From NCBI GenBank assembly GCA_937997955.1, contig CALLDR010000032.1, forward strand, positions 1 to 16,327: a DNA stretch of 16,327 nucleotides, given 5' to 3'. Source of the stretch: an uncultured Emergencia sp. Lineage in GTDB: Bacteria > Bacillota > Clostridia > Peptostreptococcales > Anaerovoracaceae. The notes below the pieces were generated by a model. The model saw only the letters and a program-made list of their open reading frames with translations, was not told where the DNA came from and ran no database searches. The stretch's first letter is position 1, and the number at the start of each line of letters is the position of its first letter. The translations under genes were made by a program, and so were the position numbers. Of the stretch, positions 13,875-16,327 are shown piece after piece.

Positions 13875-13890
13875 TCACTTTACAAGGTCT
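13864..13890. terminator. Bidirectional terminator spanning both stop codons of convergent genes
   Basis: AGACCTTGTAA (13864-13874) and TTACAAGGTCT (13880-13890) form a perfect 11-bp stem with loop TCACT. On the plus strand CGTTCTTTT follows; on the minus strand TTGATTTCTTTCTT follows. The stem contains the last codons and TAA of the MATE gene. On the other strand it contains the last codons of the convergent gene, whose TGA begins in the loop. Confidence 0.75.
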
Positions 13891-14417
13891 CGTTCTTTTG
13901 AGTCGGCTCTGACCAGATCGTAGATCAGGGGATCGCGGATCAAATGCTTCCAGACGGTATGGGTGGCTTTCACAAATGCCGGATCGAGGGGAAGCTCCTC
14001 CTCGATGAGGGGGCACAGATAGGGCAGTTCCACGTCGTTGAGTATGAGGGTGAGGTTCCCTTCATCGTCGATGTGCGGCGTCAGCGGAAAGGTCCTGCAC
14101 TGCAGAGGCCTTTTTTCTCTGGGACAGATCGGCGGCGTTTTGCACCGCACGAAGTAGACCTTGCCCCGCCAGGAGTCGGGGAAGTCGAAGTCCTCTGCGT
14201 TTTCTGCGCTCCATGTGAGCCAGCTTTTGTCTCCTTTTTCCTTTTGATGGACTTTGTGCTCACCGGGAAGGAGATAGATACCCAGTTCCTCATCGTCATT
14301 TCCGCAGGTGCAGCAGATAGAGCCGCAAAGCCTGCCGCAGTCGAAGGGGACAGGGGACACTTTGTCCAATAACCTGTAAATTGCCAGGTATGTTCGTCGT
14401 CTAATTGTACATCTCAT
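13875..14417 (-). CDS. YkgJ-like cysteine-cluster (zinc/iron-chelating) protein
   Basis: The 180-residue protein has a cysteine cluster 'CGRLCGSICCTCG' (27-39) and a second group 'CKTPPICPREKRPLQCRTFPL' (about 92-112). The 'RPLQCRTFPLTP' stretch matches the CxxFP signature of the YkgJ-type putative Fe-S or zinc-binding family (UPF0153-like). The arrangement suggests one bound metal cluster; function is unknown. ATG 14417 is the only early ATG and gives residues 1-20, which contain a likely helix. A TTG ('LDKVSPVPFDCG') could be an internal start. No ribosome binding site precedes ATG 14417, and a TATAAT sits only eight bases before it, so translation may be leaderless. The stop abuts the MATE stop without a gap. 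It is divergent from the activase. Confidence 0.8.
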   Translation of the reverse strand: MRCTIRRRTYLAIYRLLDKVSPVPFDCGRLCGSICCTCGNDDEELGIYLLPGEHKVHQKEKGDKSWLTWSAENAEDFDFPDSWRGKVYFVRCKTPPICPREKRPLQCRTFPLTPHIDDEGNLTLILNDVELPYLCPLIEEELPLDPAFVKATHTVWKHLIRDPLIYDLVRADSKERDLVK

Positions 14418-14425
14418 ACTAAAGT

Positions 14426-14431
14426 ATTATA
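14426..14431 (-). promoter_or_regulatory. -10 box of the YkgJ-like gene
   Basis: A perfect TATAAT on the minus strand lies eight bases from ATG 14417, so RNA would begin at or one to two bases before the A of the start codon. A -35 is poor (CACCAT at 17 bases; TTTCAC at 20). If this is the real promoter, the message is leaderless. Confidence 0.45.
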
Positions 14432-14451
14432 GACGAATTTTGAAATGTATG

Positions 14452-14480
14452 GTGAAAAATTTGAAAAAAGATGTTAAAAT
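14452..14480 (+). promoter_or_regulatory. Promoter of the activase gene
   Basis: GTGAAA (14452-14457), 17 bases, then TAAAAT (14475-14480) preceded by TG at 14472-14473 gives an extended -10 promoter. The RNA would start near 14487, about 40 bases before ATG 14528. The ribosome binding site GAGGT (14517-14521) lies in this leader. Confidence 0.5.
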
Positions 14481-14527
14481 ATACGGGCTATTGGAGAAAG
14501 ACATACAAAAAATAACGAGGTAAACTG

Positions 14528-16327
14528 ATGAAGTTAGGAATTGATATCGGGTCAACGACGGTCAAACTGGTCCTCATGGATGAGCATGGGAACCAGAAGT
14601 ACGCGCGGTATGAACGCCATATGTCCAACGTCTTTGACAAGGTAAAAGAATTAATTGAAGATATGTACACCAGTCTCGGCGATATGGAGCTGAGACCTGT
14701 GATTACCGGTTCCGGCGGTCTCTCTCTGGCAAAGCTGCTGGGTATCCGCTTTGAGCAGGAGGTCATCGCCTGCAGCAAAGCCGTGGAAACGCTGATACCG
14801 GAAACAGACGTAGCCATAGAGCTGGGCGGTGAGGACGCCAAGATCACCTTCTACGGCGCTACCATCGAACAGCGGATGAACGGCACCTGCGCCGGCGGCA
14901 CGGGAGCCTTTATCGATCAGATGGCCGTGCTGCTGAACACCGACGCGGCCGGCCTCAACGAAGCGGCGAAGCGGCAGAAGATGATCTATCCTATCGCGGC
15001 CCGCTGCGGCGTGTTCGCCAAGACGGACATCCAGCCTTTGATCAATGACGGCGCGGCCATGGAAGACCTTTCCGCGTCCATATTCCAGGCGGTGGTCAAC
15101 CAGACCATCAGCGGCCTGGCATGCGGTCATACCATCAAAGGAAAGGTGGCCTTTCTGGGCGGTCCGCTGTCCTTCCTGTCAGAGCTGCGCAGGCGGTTTA
15201 TCGAAACCCTGGAGCTGGCGCCGGAGGACGTGATCTTTCCGGAGGATTCCAAGTACTTTGTCGCCATCGGAGCGGCCATGCTGGCAGATGAGCAGGAGAC
15301 GCTGTCTCTGCGGACCATCGTAGACCGTATGCAGAACGCGGACCAGGCCCAGCTGGCTGAGACAAAGCACATCGAGCCGCTGTTCAGGGACAGAGAAGAG
15401 TACAACGCTTTCATGAACAGGCACAATCAGCACAAGATCCGCAGAAAGGATATCCGCAGGGCCAAGGAAGAGACCTTCCTGGGCATCGACGCGGGTTCAA
15501 CCACGACAAAGGCCACTTTGATCGACAGGGACAAAAATCTGCTGTACTCCTTCTACCGCAGCAACGAGGGAAATCCTCTGGAAGCGGTGCGCACCATGCT
15601 GAAGGAGCTGTACAGCCTGCTGCCGAAGGGCGCGTATATCGCCAACACCTGCGTCACCGGATACGGAGAGGGCCTGATCAAAGCCGCCTTTAAGGCGGAT
15701 CTGGGCGAGATCGAGACCATGGCCCACTATAAGGCGGCGGAGGAATTTCTGCCGGGGGTCGAGTTCATTCTGGATATCGGCGGCCAGGACATGAAGTGCA
15801 TGAAGATCAAGGACAACGCCATTTACAACATCATGCTCAACGAGGCCTGTTCTTCAGGGTGCGGCTCTTTTCTGGAAACCTACGCCAAGTCGGTCAACCT
15901 GGACACGGACGCCTTCGCGCAGGAGGCCCTTTTTGCTGACAACCCGGTAGACCTGGGCACCCGCTGCACCGTGTTCATGAATTCCAAGGTAAAACAGGCG
16001 CAGAAGGAGGGCGCGTCCATCGGAGACATCTCCGCGGGACTGTCCTATTCCGTCATCAAAAATGCCCTTTACAAGGTCATCAAGCTGAGGAATCCTGAGG
16101 AAGCCGGCGAGAAGATCGTGGTCCAGGGCGGTACTTTTATGAACAACGCCGTACTGAGAAGCATCGAGCGGATCATCGGCAAAAACGTTGTCCGGCCCGA
16201 CATAGCCGGGCTCATGGGGGCCTACGGCTGCTCTCTCATCGCCATGGAGAACTACATGGAGGATACGGAGTCATCTATCCTGACCAGAGACGAGCTGGAC
16301 GATTTTACTGTGGAACATTCCAACGGC
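14528..16327 (+). CDS. 2-hydroxyacyl-CoA dehydratase activase-type ATPase, two tandem ATPase domains (3' partial)
   Basis: The first 600 codons are open to the window end, with no stop. Two BadF/BcrA-type ASKHA ATPase domains lie in tandem. Domain 1 (about 1-260) has 'GIDIGSTTVKL', 'TGSGG', 'LGGEDAKI' and 'CAGGTGAF'. Domain 2 (about 318-590) has 'GIDAGSTTTKA', 'TGYGE', 'DIGGQDMKCMKI' and 'CSSGCGSF'. The paired cysteines that hold the bridging [4Fe-4S] cluster in HgdC-type activators are Cys121/Cys160 and Cys441/Cys480. HgdC-type activators use ATP to push an electron into a dehydratase in amino acid fermentation. Proteins with this tandem layout are usually ~1400 residues with a DUF2229 and dehydratase-like C-terminal half, so most of the rest lies outside. 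The exact substrate is unknown. GAGGT precedes ATG 14528. Confidence 0.9.
   Translation, partial: MKLGIDIGSTTVKLVLMDEHGNQKYARYERHMSNVFDKVKELIEDMYTSLGDMELRPVITGSGGLSLAKLLGIRFEQEVIACSKAVETLIPETDVAIELGGEDAKITFYGATIEQRMNGTCAGGTGAFIDQMAVLLNTDAAGLNEAAKRQKMIYPIAARCGVFAKTDIQPLINDGAAMEDLSASIFQAVVNQTISGLACGHTIKGKVAFLGGPLSFLSELRRRFIETLELAPEDVIFPEDSKYFVAIGAAMLADEQETLSLRTIVDRMQNADQAQLAETKHIEPLFRDREEYNAFMNRHNQHKIRRKDIRRAKEETFLGIDAGSTTTKATLIDRDKNLLYSFYRSNEGNPLEAVRTMLKELYSLLPKGAYIANTCVTGYGEGLIKAAFKADLGEIETMAHYKAAEEFLPGVEFILDIGGQDMKCMKIKDNAIYNIMLNEACSSGCGSFLETYAKSVNLDTDAFAQEALFADNPVDLGTRCTVFMNSKVKQAQKEGASIGDISAGLSYSVIKNALYKVIKLRNPEEAGEKIVVQGGTFMNNAVLRSIERIIGKNVVRPDIAGLMGAYGCSLIAMENYMEDTESSILTRDELDDFTVEHSNG

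Noticed and set aside
1..16327. Defence island, phage or transposon system
   Set aside because: No recombinase, transposase, nuclease-toxin pair or phage gene was recognised. Apart from repeats, the window is housekeeping plus ordinary accessory genes.

Overview
The window looks like chromosomal DNA from an anaerobic, moderately GC-rich member of the Clostridia. The pointers are a dnaG-rpoD-trmK-DUF34 gene order typical of Firmicutes, an RNase P RNA of the ancestral A type (Bacilli have B type), strong AGGAGG-type ribosome binding sites, and a large 2-hydroxyacyl-CoA dehydratase activase-type protein, which is characteristic of amino-acid-fermenting Clostridia. A placement near Anaerovoracaceae/Peptostreptococcales is a guess. 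No phage, insertion sequence, CRISPR array, tRNA or rRNA was seen.

Layout. 1-298: the 3' end of a surface-type protein with a fibronectin-III-like end, followed by a strong terminator. 299-1026: a long non-coding stretch with two copies of a 38-bp element carrying a perfect 16-bp palindrome, a separate 14-bp palindrome, a seven-unit 18-bp tandem array, and a good sigma-A promoter. 1027-2871: a lipoprotein alpha/beta hydrolase and an XRE-type regulator with four membrane segments, ending at a bidirectional terminator. 3001-4002 (minus strand): an unrecognised cysteine-rich protein whose upstream region carries a close match to the mother-cell sporulation sigma-K promoter. 4112-7306 (plus): a tight run of a small charged membrane protein, an M16 zinc protease, dUTPase (dut) and a dGTPase-like HD hydrolase (dgt). 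7419-11898: dnaG, rpoD, trmK and a short-form DUF34/NIF3 gene. 11979-12331: rnpB. 12332-13874: a repeat-bearing leader and a MATE transporter. 13875-14417 (minus): a YkgJ-like cysteine-cluster protein that ends exactly where the MATE gene ends. 14528 to the window end: the first 600 codons of a two-ATPase-domain activase.

How the genes fit together. The centre is a housekeeping block: dUTP and dGTP control next to the replication primase, the main sigma factor, tRNA methylation and RNase P. The flanks are more accessory: membrane-linked regulation, export, and probable spore-surface and fermentative functions.

The points most worth a second look are the putative sigma-K-driven cysteine-rich protein with its overlapping divergent promoter, the palindrome and tandem-repeat region at 486-836, the repeat and hairpin leader between rnpB and the MATE gene, and the abutting MATE and ykgJ-like genes, which share a terminator over both stop codons. 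I see no clear new multi-gene system.
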